From Microbacterium sp. C7(2022) (lineage in GTDB: Bacteria; Actinomycetota; Actinomycetes; Actinomycetales; Microbacteriaceae), in NCBI RefSeq assembly GCF_028823665.1, contig NZ_JAPEHV010000003.1:186001-250000 (forward strand): 64,000 nt of DNA, given 5' to 3'. A program made the position numbers and the translations under genes. Below, piece by piece: positions 1 to 7,845 of this stretch. The notes beneath the pieces were generated by a model. The model did no database searches. It had not been told where the DNA came from and worked only from the letters and a program-made list of their open reading frames with translations. How positions within the stretch are numbered: position 1 is the stretch's first letter; the number at the start of each line of letters is the position of its first letter.

Positions 1-1021
1 ACCATCGGGTCGCCTGCTGCAGTGCGTCGTCACCCGGGATCTGGACGTCCGAGCGGTCCCAGAAGTCCGTCATCCACTCGCGCTGGCGCGCGAACTGCGC
101 GTCGACGCCCTGCTCCATTGCGCGGTCGACCGTGCGACGGCACCGGTCGACGAGCTCGCGCGCGGGCACGCCTCGCGAGGTGTGGTACGCCACGAGCTTT
201 GTGACCTTGACCGGCACTCCGGCCTTCGCCTGCACGCGGAAGACGTTCTTCGCGATGTCGGGCTCGATCAGGCGACGCGCGTTGAACTCGTTGGTTGTCT
301 CGACCACGTGATCGGCCACCACGGCCAGCGTCATTCCCGACTCGGCCACGCGATACGACAGCGCCGAGCGCGATTCGTCCTGCCAGTACTCCTGGGGTTC
401 GAGCACACGCTCGTGGATGCGCTCGGCCTTTCGCGGGTCGAAGCCGGCCTTCTTGGGGGCAGTCGGGGTGCCGCCGTAAACGTCCTCGCCATCCTGTCGG
501 TTGATCAGCTGGCAGCTGATCGTGACGGGCGCATCGTCGTTGAGGACCGTTACTTCGACGGTCATGATCGCGAGATGCTTCTCAGCGAACGAGACCATCC
601 GCTCGAACTCGATACAGACGTCTTTTCCGGACGGCGTCATCCAGCGGATGTGGCGCTTCAGCACGCCCTCCCGCATGTCGAGAACCCGCTCGTACTCGCG
701 CACGTCGGCGAGATCGAGCGAGAGCGGTTCGTCATCGACGTAGACGCGCATCACCTTCGCGTCGGGCGCGTTGATGATCGTCTGCCCGACCTCGGCGAAT
801 CCGTACGCCTGTTCTGCATGCCGAATCGGGAATGTTTCGTGGAACCCATTGATGAAGGTGCCGTACTCGAGCCCGTGCCGACCTTCGGGGTTGTTCCCGC
901 GAAGCCCCAGGTAGCCGTTGCCGGTGGCGAACAGCGTCTCGGTCACACCCACGTCTTCAACGTTGACCGACGACTCGACGAGCCGCCACGGGTCAGCGGG
1001 GAAGCGGTCGCGATCGATCAT
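1..1021 (-). CDS. Glycoside hydrolase family 65 protein (disaccharide phosphorylase type), 3' end outside window
   Basis: Reading the minus strand from the ATG at 1021 gives 340 open codons running off the left edge, so only the N-terminal half is present. The N-terminal beta-sandwich of GH65 (maltose/trehalose/kojibiose phosphorylase class) is recognisable: 'ATGNGYLGLRGN' near residue 33, 'GTFINGFHE' near residue 54, then 'MTVEVTVLNDD' and a Trp-rich stretch 'REWMTDFWDRSDV'. These enzymes phosphorolyse an alpha-glucoside to beta-glucose 1-phosphate plus sugar. The start overlaps the upstream HAD gene by ATGA (1018-1021), so the two are translationally coupled, as expected for a phosphorylase and a beta-phosphoglucomutase. 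The catalytic domain lies outside the window, so phosphorylase versus hydrolase and the substrate cannot be decided. Confidence 0.85.
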   Translation of the reverse strand, partial: MIDRDRFPADPWRLVESSVNVEDVGVTETLFATGNGYLGLRGNNPEGRHGLEYGTFINGFHETFPIRHAEQAYGFAEVGQTIINAPDAKVMRVYVDDEPLSLDLADVREYERVLDMREGVLKRHIRWMTPSGKDVCIEFERMVSFAEKHLAIMTVEVTVLNDDAPVTISCQLINRQDGEDVYGGTPTAPKKAGFDPRKAERIHERVLEPQEYWQDESRSALSYRVAESGMTLAVVADHVVETTNEFNARRLIEPDIAKNVFRVQAKAGVPVKVTKLVAYHTSRGVPARELVDRCRRTVDRAMEQGVDAQFARQREWMTDFWDRSDVQIPGDDALQQATRW

Positions 1022-1770
1022 GCAGGTGTCTCCTTCGCGGACGGGATGAATTCGGCGAGGTCCTGGACGACGACGTGTGCGCCCGCCTCGATCAGTGCCT
1101 CGGATCCGGCGCCGCGGTCGACCGCTACGACCAGCGCGAACGCGCCCGCCGCGGCCGATGCGACTCCGCTCAGGGCGTCTTCGACGGCAGCCGAACGCGC
1201 GGGGTCGACGCCCATCATGCGCGCGGCTTCTACGAACACGTCGGGCGCGGGCTTGGATGAGAGTTTGTCGCGCTCGGCAATCACGCCGTCCATCACGACA
1301 GGAAAGCGATCGCGGATGCCGGCGACCGCGAGCACCTCTTCGGCATTCTTCGAACTCGACACCACCGCGACAGGCGTGCCGGCAGCGGCGAGCGCGTCCA
1401 ACAGCGCAAGTGAGCCGGGGTAGGGGGCGATGCCTTCGTCGCGCAACACGCGTTCGAAGAACTCGTTCTTGCGATTCCCGATGCCGCACACGGTGTCCCG
1501 TGAGGGGTCATCATCGGGTGCGCCCCACGGCACCTCGACATCACGGGAGCGCAACAGGCTCGCGACACCGTCGTAGCGCTTCTTGCCATCGAGATAGTCG
1601 AAGTAGTCGCGCTCGGTGTAGGCCGGTGAGATGTCCCATTCGGCGAAGAGCTGGGTGAACATCGTCTGCCACGCGTGCATGTGCACCTCGGCGGTGGGTG
1701 TGAGCACACCGTCCAGGTCGAACAGCACGGCGTCGTAGGTCGTCAGGTCGGGCAGTGCATTCGCGGTCAC
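1018..1770 (-). CDS. HAD-family hydrolase, beta-phosphoglucomutase-like
   Basis: 250 residues. HAD motif I is 'FDLDGVLT' with the nucleophile and acid/base aspartates at D18 and D20. Motif II is the 'VVSSSKNAEE' serine region, the motif III lysine lies in 'KLSSKPAPDVF', and motif IV is 'VEDALSGV'. A helical cap domain lies between motifs I and II. In actinobacteria this subfamily is typically paired with GH65 enzymes and isomerises beta-glucose 1-phosphate to glucose 6-phosphate. The ATGA overlap with the GH65 gene supports that job. The start is GTG at 1770, chosen because GGAGGT lies about six bases upstream. A general sugar-phosphate phosphatase is the main alternative. Confidence 0.85.
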   Translation of the reverse strand: MTANALPDLTTYDAVLFDLDGVLTPTAEVHMHAWQTMFTQLFAEWDISPAYTERDYFDYLDGKKRYDGVASLLRSRDVEVPWGAPDDDPSRDTVCGIGNRKNEFFERVLRDEGIAPYPGSLALLDALAAAGTPVAVVSSSKNAEEVLAVAGIRDRFPVVMDGVIAERDKLSSKPAPDVFVEAARMMGVDPARSAAVEDALSGVASAAAGAFALVVAVDRGAGSEALIEAGAHVVVQDLAEFIPSAKETPA

Positions 1771-1846
1771 GAGACCTCCAACGAGGTATGGATGACGGAC
1801 ATCGGCTCGCCTTCGCGCCGTTCAGCCAGCGTAGCGCGCCGATCGG

Positions 1847-3088
1847 TCACGACAGAGCGCTATCGGCAAGCGTGAGCGCCTGCCTCGCGATCTCGAGCTC
1901 TTCATCGGTGGGCACGACGAGCACGGTGACCGTCGACGCATCTGTCGAGATGACACGGATGCCGCGCCCCGGCGCTTGATTTCGCTCGGGATCGATCTCG
2001 ATCCCGGCGAAGCCAAGCGTCGCCAGCGCTCCCGCGCGCACCGCGGCCGAGTTTTCGCCCACGCCGGCGGTGAAGGCAATCACGTCGGCGCCGCCCAGTT
2101 GGGCGAGATACGCGCCGGCATAGCCGCGCAGACGGTGCAGGTAAACATCGAATGCCAGCGCGGCCTGGTCGTCGCCCGCCGCGATCGCCGCCTGCAGATC
2201 GCGCTGATCCGAGTGCCCGGAAAGTCCGAGCAACCCGCTGCGCTTGTTCAGCAGCGCGTCCAGGTCATCGATCGACATGCTCGCTCGCCGCGCAAGGTGG
2301 AAGAGCACCGCGGGGTCGATGTCGCCGGACCTCGTGCCCATCACCAGCCCCTCGAGCGGAGTCAAGCCCATGGAGGTGTCCACCGATCGGCCGCCGTCGA
2401 TTGCGGTGACCGACGCCCCGTTCCCCAGATGGAACACGATCTGCTTCAGCTCAGTGAGGTCTCGGCCCACGAATGCGGCCGCTGCTTCTGAGACGAACTT
2501 GTGCGACGTGCCGTGAAAGCCATAGCGGCGAATGCGGTGGGATGCCGCGAGCTCGGCGTCGATCGCATACGTGTACGCGCTGGGCGGGAGCGTCTGATGG
2601 AACGCGGTGTCGAAGACGGCGACGTGAGGAACGCTCGGGAAGGTCTTCTTGGCGGCGACGATACCGGCGAGATTGGCGGGATTGTGCAGCGGCGCGAGCA
2701 CCGACAACTCATCGATGTTGATCTCTACGAGCGGCGTGATCAGCGTGGGCGCGAAGAAGCGCGCACCCCCGTGCACCACGCGGTGCCCGACGGCGACCGG
2801 TGCGAGGTCATCAAGGGACGGTCCGTATTCCGAAAACGCCTCGATCATGGCGCGAAAGCCGGCCGTGTGGTCCGGAATCGGTCGCTCGTTGTGGTGGGTG
2901 GCGTCGACGACGGTCGGCATCGCACCCTCGAGCGACGCGGCCGGATATACGGTGTGCGTCGCTTTACCCACGGCCTCACCGATGCGCTCGACGAGGCCAG
3001 ACGCGAGCGTCCGCTCGGAGGCCATGTCGATCAGCTGGTACTTGAACGACGACGACCCGCTGTTGACCACGAGGACGGGTGCGCTCAT
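1847..3088 (-). CDS. ackA: Acetate kinase
   Basis: 413 residues, slightly longer than the usual ~400 of the acetokinase family (ASKHA fold). The N-terminus 'VLVVNSGSSSFKYQLID' is the first acetokinase signature, 'VGHRVVHGG' the second, and 'YGFHGTSHKFV' with 'FHLGNGASV' the phosphate-binding loops. The enzyme interconverts acetyl phosphate plus ADP and acetate plus ATP in the cytoplasm. Its ATG at 3088 overlaps the stop codon of pta (ATGA at 3085-3088), the standard pta-ackA arrangement, so both enzymes should be made from one transcript starting before pta. About 76 bases with no visible gene separate it from the HAD gene downstream. Confidence 0.97.
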   Translation of the reverse strand: MSAPVLVVNSGSSSFKYQLIDMASERTLASGLVERIGEAVGKATHTVYPAASLEGAMPTVVDATHHNERPIPDHTAGFRAMIEAFSEYGPSLDDLAPVAVGHRVVHGGARFFAPTLITPLVEINIDELSVLAPLHNPANLAGIVAAKKTFPSVPHVAVFDTAFHQTLPPSAYTYAIDAELAASHRIRRYGFHGTSHKFVSEAAAAFVGRDLTELKQIVFHLGNGASVTAIDGGRSVDTSMGLTPLEGLVMGTRSGDIDPAVLFHLARRASMSIDDLDALLNKRSGLLGLSGHSDQRDLQAAIAAGDDQAALAFDVYLHRLRGYAGAYLAQLGGADVIAFTAGVGENSAAVRAGALATLGFAGIEIDPERNQAPGRGIRVISTDASTVTVLVVPTDEELEIARQALTLADSALS

Positions 3089-5223
3089 CGTCGGGCCTCC
3101 CCCTGTGCCTGGATCGCGGTGATGGCGATCGTGTTGACGATGTCAGAGACGAGAGCGCCGCGCGACAGGTCGTTGATGGGCTTGTTCAAGCCTTGCAGCA
3201 CCGGGCCCATCGCCACCGCGCCGGCCGAACGCTGGACCGCCTTGTACGTGTTGTTGCCGGTATTGAGGTCGGGGAAGATGAAGACCGTGGCGCGCCCGGC
3301 CACCTGCGATTGCGGCATCTTTGCGGCGGCGACTGCGGCGTCCGCGGCGGCGTCGTACTGAATCGGGCCTTCAACCAGTAGCTCGGGTGAACGCTCTCGG
3401 ACGAGGGCCGTGGCATCCCGAACCTTCTCTACGTCAGCCCCCGACCCGGACTCCCCCGTGGAGTACGACAGCATCGCCACGCGAGGGTCGATGCCGAACT
3501 GCTCCGCCGTGGCAGCCGAAGAGATCGCGATATCGGCGAGCTGCGCGCTGGTTGGATCAGGGATCACGGCGCAGTCGCCGTACACGAGGACGCGATCGGC
3601 GAGCGCCATCAGGAAGACACTCGAGACGACCGAGACATCGGGGCGCGTTTTGATGATCTCGAACGCTGGCCGAATCGTGTGGGCCGTGGTGTGGGCAGCG
3701 CCCGAGACCATGCCGTCGGCGAGGCCCATGTGCACCATCATCGTGCCGAAGTACGACACGTCGGTCACGGTGTCGGCTGCGCGCTCGATCGTCATGCCCT
3801 TGTGTGCGCGCAATCGGGCGTATTCGTCGGCGAACTTGTGGACGTGCACGGCATCGAACGGCGAAAGAATCTCAGCGCCACTCAGATCGAGACCGAGCTC
3901 GATCGCCCGGGAGCGCACTTCGAAAGGCTCGCCGAGAATGATGAGGTCGGCGATGCCGCGCGTGAGCACCGTGGCCGCGGCGCGCAGGATGCGGTCGTCG
4001 CTCCCTTCGGGCAACACGATGCGCCGCCGCGCCGCGCGCGCACGCTCGATCAGTTGGAACTCGAACATCAACGGCGTGACGACTCGCGTCTCGGCAAGAC
4101 CGAACCTGCGGCGCAGTTCATCGGTATCGACGTTCCGCTCGAACAACGCCAGCGCCGTGTCGTATCGGCTCTGCGAATCGGCGGCCAGCCGCCCGCGCGT
4201 CGACATGATGCGCAGCGTCGTCTCGTATGTGCCGTGCTCGGTCGTGATGATCGGCAGGGACGATCCGAGTCCGTCGAGCAGGCGCATCACCGGTTCTGGC
4301 ACCTCGAACCCGCCGTTCAGCACGATGCCGGCGAGAGACGGGAAGGTGCCCGACGCGTTGGCCAGGAGCGCTGCGACCAGCACCTCGGTGCGGTCAGCGG
4401 GAATCACCACCACGGCACCCTCGAACAGTCGCGGCAGCACGTTGACCATCGACATGCCGGCGACGACGACGCCGAGCGCCTCACGGGTCAGGAGGGCCGG
4501 ATCCCCAGACAGCATCTCGCCCTCAACGGCACGCTGGATGCCACGCATCGACGGTGCGACCAGCACGCGATCCTCGGGGATGGCCCACACCGGGACGGCG
4601 CCGCTGCCGCCGTAGGACGTGCCGGAAACGGCATCCGCAATCGATGAGATCGTCGCGTCCATGTGATCGGGGTCAGCACGGTTGGCCACCACCGCGAACA
4701 GTTCGGCGCGGCCGTGTGCCAGCTCGGCGAGCGCAAGAGAGGCGATCTGGCCCATCTCGGCAGGCGTGCGCGCCGTAGACGAACCAAGCTGCTCGGCCTG
4801 CCCCTGCGACGCGCGACCACCGAGAACCAAGATGACGGGCGCACCGAGGTTCGCGGCGATGCGTGCATTGAACGCGAGCTCGGCAGGGCTGCCGACATCG
4901 GTGTAGTCGCTGCCGACCACCACCACCGCGTCGCACTGCGCTTGGACGGCTTTGTACCGCTCGACGATCGTTGACAGCGCAGCTTCGGGGTCGGCGCGCA
5001 CATCGTCGTAGGTGACGCCGATGCAGTCGTCGTACGCCAGGTCGACGCCGTCATGATCCAGCAGCATCTCGAGCACGTAGTCGCGTTCGATCGTGGACCG
5101 CGCGATCGCACGGAAGACTCCCACTCGCGGTGTCGCGGCGCTCAGCGCGTCAAGCACGCCCAGCGCTACGGTCGATTTACCCGAGTGACCTTCTGCTGAT
5201 GTGATGAAGATGCTCTGCGCCAC
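3085..5223 (-). CDS. pta: Phosphate acetyltransferase (long form with DRTGG/BioD-like N-terminus)
   Basis: 712 residues, the long Pta architecture. It has an N-terminal P-loop dethiobiotin-synthetase-like domain ('SAEGHSGKSTVALGVLDAL' from residue 9), a middle DRTGG-type domain, and a C-terminal PTA_PTB catalytic domain (about residues 380-705, with 'RRRIVLPEGSDDRILRAA' and 'GMVSGAAHTTAHTIRPAF'). It converts acetyl-CoA plus phosphate to acetyl phosphate and feeds AckA immediately downstream. The start is GTG at 5223. There is no Shine-Dalgarno, but TAGGCT (minus strand, 5230-5235) lies exactly six bases upstream, indicating a leaderless transcript. The divergent neighbourhood contains the SRP RNA gene. 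Confidence 0.96.
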   Translation of the reverse strand: MAQSIFITSAEGHSGKSTVALGVLDALSAATPRVGVFRAIARSTIERDYVLEMLLDHDGVDLAYDDCIGVTYDDVRADPEAALSTIVERYKAVQAQCDAVVVVGSDYTDVGSPAELAFNARIAANLGAPVILVLGGRASQGQAEQLGSSTARTPAEMGQIASLALAELAHGRAELFAVVANRADPDHMDATISSIADAVSGTSYGGSGAVPVWAIPEDRVLVAPSMRGIQRAVEGEMLSGDPALLTREALGVVVAGMSMVNVLPRLFEGAVVVIPADRTEVLVAALLANASGTFPSLAGIVLNGGFEVPEPVMRLLDGLGSSLPIITTEHGTYETTLRIMSTRGRLAADSQSRYDTALALFERNVDTDELRRRFGLAETRVVTPLMFEFQLIERARAARRRIVLPEGSDDRILRAAATVLTRGIADLIILGEPFEVRSRAIELGLDLSGAEILSPFDAVHVHKFADEYARLRAHKGMTIERAADTVTDVSYFGTMMVHMGLADGMVSGAAHTTAHTIRPAFEIIKTRPDVSVVSSVFLMALADRVLVYGDCAVIPDPTSAQLADIAISSAATAEQFGIDPRVAMLSYSTGESGSGADVEKVRDATALVRERSPELLVEGPIQYDAAADAAVAAAKMPQSQVAGRATVFIFPDLNTGNNTYKAVQRSAGAVAMGPVLQGLNKPINDLSRGALVSDIVNTIAITAIQAQGEARR

Positions 5224-5259
5224 ACGGCCAGCCTAGAAGGTTCGAGCCCGCCGCAGGAG

Positions 5260-5356
5260 AAAAGTAAGACTCTCCGCGAACCCGGCAGAGCCTGGTTACC
5301 CTTGCTACGTTTCCGTCCTGGGGGAGTTGGCCTGGATGCCGCCTCGCGGAGAGCTG
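5260..5356 (-). ncRNA. ffs: Signal recognition particle RNA, small bacterial type (4.5S-like)
   Basis: Read on the minus strand, this segment carries the diagnostic SRP RNA domain IV core: 'CAGGACGGAAACGTAGCAAG' (5302-5321), with the GGAA-type tetraloop side and the asymmetric AGCA loop. Flanking arms pair: CTCTCCGCGA (5344-5353) is complementary to TCGCGGAGAG (5271-5280), closing a long hairpin of about 95 nt. A T-rich tail (minus TTACTTTT, to 5260) follows the stem and would end transcription. A TAGACT -10 box lies on the minus strand at 5362-5367. The RNA binds Ffh to target membrane proteins. Exact ends are estimated from the stem and the -10 spacing. It sits between the 5' ends of pta and the moxR gene. 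Confidence 0.85.
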
Positions 5357-5515
5357 TCACAAGTCTAACCCGAGTGTCGGACGCGGACGAACCCCGCCGG
5401 CAACGCTCGGCGAATACGACGGAGGCGGCCCATACGCACCACGGGATTGTTACGATCTGATAAAGGCGACGGAGCCTGCGATCGTCTGACCCGGGACGAC
5501 GCGAGGGAGGTCACG

Positions 5516-6544
5516 ATGGTCGACACCACGATGACGGATCGAGGAGCGGATGCCGCGCCCGGCGCCGCGTTCGAGATGAACGCCGAGGTGTTCGCCGCGA
5601 CGACCGGGGCGATCACGTCCTCGATGGAACGCGTCATCGACGGCAAGCCCGAAGCCGTGCGCAGTGCGCTGGTGTGCCTCCTCGCCGAGGGGCATCTGCT
5701 CGTCGAAGATGTCCCGGGCGTGGGGAAGACGATGCTCGCCCGGGCGCTCGCAGCGACCGTGGATGCCAGTGTGCGGCGCATCCAGTTCACCCCTGATCTG
5801 CTCCCGGGCGACGTCACCGGCGTCAGCGTCTTCAACCCCGTCGAGCGAGAGTTCGAGTTCAAACAAGGTGCGGTGTTCGCGAACATCGTGATCGCGGACG
5901 AAATCAATCGCTCGTCCCCCAAGACCCAGTCCGCGCTTCTGGAGGCAATGGAAGAGGGACAGGTCACGGTCGACGGGCGCACGCACTACCTCCCCGACCC
6001 GTTCCTGGTGGTTGCGACGCAGAACCCCCTCGAGATGGAGGGCACCTACGCCCTCCCTGAAGCACAGCGCGACCGGTTCATGATGCGCGTGTCGATGGGC
6101 TACCCGGACGCGGCATCCGAAGCCCTCATGTTGCGGCAGCGCGACAAGATCAACCCCCTCTCACAGGTGCGCGCGGTCGTGAGCGAAGAGCGCGTGCGCG
6201 ATCTCATCGCGTGGGCGCGTGCGGTGCACGTGAGCCCCGCCGTCGAGGAATACGCCGTGGCTCTCGCGCAGGCGACCCGCACACACGCGGATCTGCGCTT
6301 GGGCGCCAGCCCTCGCGCGACCCTTCAACTCATTCGGGCCGCGAAGGTGTGGGCCGCGCTCGACGGGCGCGGTTTCGTCATTCCCGACGACGTCGCCACG
6401 CTGCTCTCCCCCGTCTTCGCCCACCGGCTAATCCCCACGCGGGCCGCCGGTGCCGGGCGTTCGCGGAGTGGTGCTGACACGGTCACGATCATCCTCGAGC
6501 GCATCGCCGCGGCCACACGCGTGCCGATCGCTGCGCGAGCGTAG
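5516..6544 (+). CDS. MoxR-family AAA+ ATPase
   Basis: 342 residues from the ATG at 5516, preceded by GAGGGAGG; an in-frame upstream start at 5447 is less likely. The Walker A motif 'GVGKT' is at residues 68-72, the Walker B 'IVIADEINR' near 124-132, sensor 1 'VVATQNPLEMEGTYALPEAQ' near 170, and the C-terminal lid follows. MoxR ATPases act as chaperones that mature or activate partner complexes containing DUF58 and, in this architecture, a membrane transglutaminase. The next two genes are exactly those partners, on the same strand with a 53-bp gap. The client is unknown; a cell-envelope role is usual for this gene trio. Confidence 0.93.
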   Translation: MVDTTMTDRGADAAPGAAFEMNAEVFAATTGAITSSMERVIDGKPEAVRSALVCLLAEGHLLVEDVPGVGKTMLARALAATVDASVRRIQFTPDLLPGDVTGVSVFNPVEREFEFKQGAVFANIVIADEINRSSPKTQSALLEAMEEGQVTVDGRTHYLPDPFLVVATQNPLEMEGTYALPEAQRDRFMMRVSMGYPDAASEALMLRQRDKINPLSQVRAVVSEERVRDLIAWARAVHVSPAVEEYAVALAQATRTHADLRLGASPRATLQLIRAAKVWAALDGRGFVIPDDVATLLSPVFAHRLIPTRAAGAGRSRSGADTVTIILERIAAATRVPIAARA

Positions 6545-6597
6545 ACGCGATATCGGTCTGGCCATGAAGGCGGTCTAGCGGTGAGAGCACTCCGATC

Positions 6598-7845
6598 ATG
6601 AGGAAGGTATGGCCGCTCACCGTGCGCGGTACCGGAGCCGGTGCCCTGTCGATCGTCTGTTTCGTTCTCGCGGCCGAACTGGGCGTCACCGAACTCACCT
6701 ACTTCGGCGTGCTGCTCGCGGCCGTCGTGCTCGCCAGCCTCGCAGCTGTGTCGCTCACTCGCCGCACTGACACCGTCGTCCGAACGATTCGCCCCGAAGT
6801 GGTGCACGTGGGGGAAGAGTCGACCGTGGTCACCCGCGTGGGGGTGCGCACCGCCGTCCCCACTCCTCCGGGTACGTGGCATGACACCCTCGGTAGCGGG
6901 CTGAGCGGCACACCCGAGGGCGTGCTCCCCGCGATCGGATCGGCCATGCGCAACGGTCAGCGCACCGTGGAGTTTCGCTACACCGCGCGGGGCACGAGCC
7001 GCGGCATTCACACCATCGGTCCTCTGTTCATCCGCACGTCTGACCCGTTCGGACTGGCGGTACGTCGCACGCGCTTCGACAGCCGCACAACCGTGACCGT
7101 CGCCCCCGCCGTCGTCGACCTCCCCGCCCTCACGCAGTACACCGGCGACAGCGGCGGACTGCTACACAGCACGACGCATCACCTGGGGCAGGGCGCCGAC
7201 AATCTCGTCGCTCGCCCCTACGCGACGGGCGACTCGATGCGCCGCATCCACTGGCGCGCGACCGCGCATCGCGACACGCTCATGGTGCGCCAAGAGGAAC
7301 AGGAATCCACCCCCGAGGCGACGGTCGTGCTCGATCGCGGCGGGGAGCGGTGGGCACGCGACGCGCGGTACGCACCCGGCCGCGACCCTGGCTTCGAAGC
7401 CGCAGTATCGGCGTGCGTCTCGGTGGTGACGCGGCTCGTGCGCGACGGCTACGCGGTCGAAGTCATCGACTCGGATGCCGCGGTCCTCGCCGAGCGCATC
7501 GATGGAGGCGACCTGACCGAGGTCGATGAGATGCTGACGCATTTCGCGTCGCTCACCGCACGGCGCGAAGACGATCTGTCACAGGTGTCGCGACTCTTCG
7601 CCGGCAGCAGCACGGGCCCGGTGATCGTCATCACCGGTGCCCTCAGCCGAGCGGATGCCGCGGCTCTCACCCCGCTCGCCCACCACTCTTCGTTCCCCGT
7701 GCTGTTCGCCGTCACACCCTCGGAGGGCGCGCTCGAAGACGCCGCAGCCAGCGGCTGGCATGCCGCACCGATCGATATCGACGGCGACTTCGCCGACACA
7801 TGGCGGGCGACCGCGACGCCAGGAGCAACGCATGTCGTGGCGTGA
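6598..7845 (+). CDS. DUF58 domain protein (MoxR partner)
   Basis: 415 residues. Two N-terminal hydrophobic segments (about residues 10-30 and 32-50) are followed by a beta-rich region and the DUF58 core with the signature 'ATGDSMRRIHWRATAHRDTLMVR' (about residues 207-229, shown here in part), then a von Willebrand A-like region ('TVVLDRGGERW'). DUF58 proteins are encoded beside MoxR ATPases and are thought to be their targets or adaptors; the biochemical function is not established. The reading frame ends at 7845, fourteen bases inside the next gene, so translation of the two is probably coupled. Confidence 0.88.
   Translation: MRKVWPLTVRGTGAGALSIVCFVLAAELGVTELTYFGVLLAAVVLASLAAVSLTRRTDTVVRTIRPEVVHVGEESTVVTRVGVRTAVPTPPGTWHDTLGSGLSGTPEGVLPAIGSAMRNGQRTVEFRYTARGTSRGIHTIGPLFIRTSDPFGLAVRRTRFDSRTTVTVAPAVVDLPALTQYTGDSGGLLHSTTHHLGQGADNLVARPYATGDSMRRIHWRATAHRDTLMVRQEEQESTPEATVVLDRGGERWARDARYAPGRDPGFEAAVSACVSVVTRLVRDGYAVEVIDSDAAVLAERIDGGDLTEVDEMLTHFASLTARREDDLSQVSRLFAGSSTGPVIVITGALSRADAAALTPLAHHSSFPVLFAVTPSEGALEDAAASGWHAAPIDIDGDFADTWRATATPGATHVVA

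Noticed and set aside
182..1423. 413-codon plus-strand frame
   Set aside because: Antisense to the GH65 and HAD genes, whose minus-strand products carry clear family motifs.
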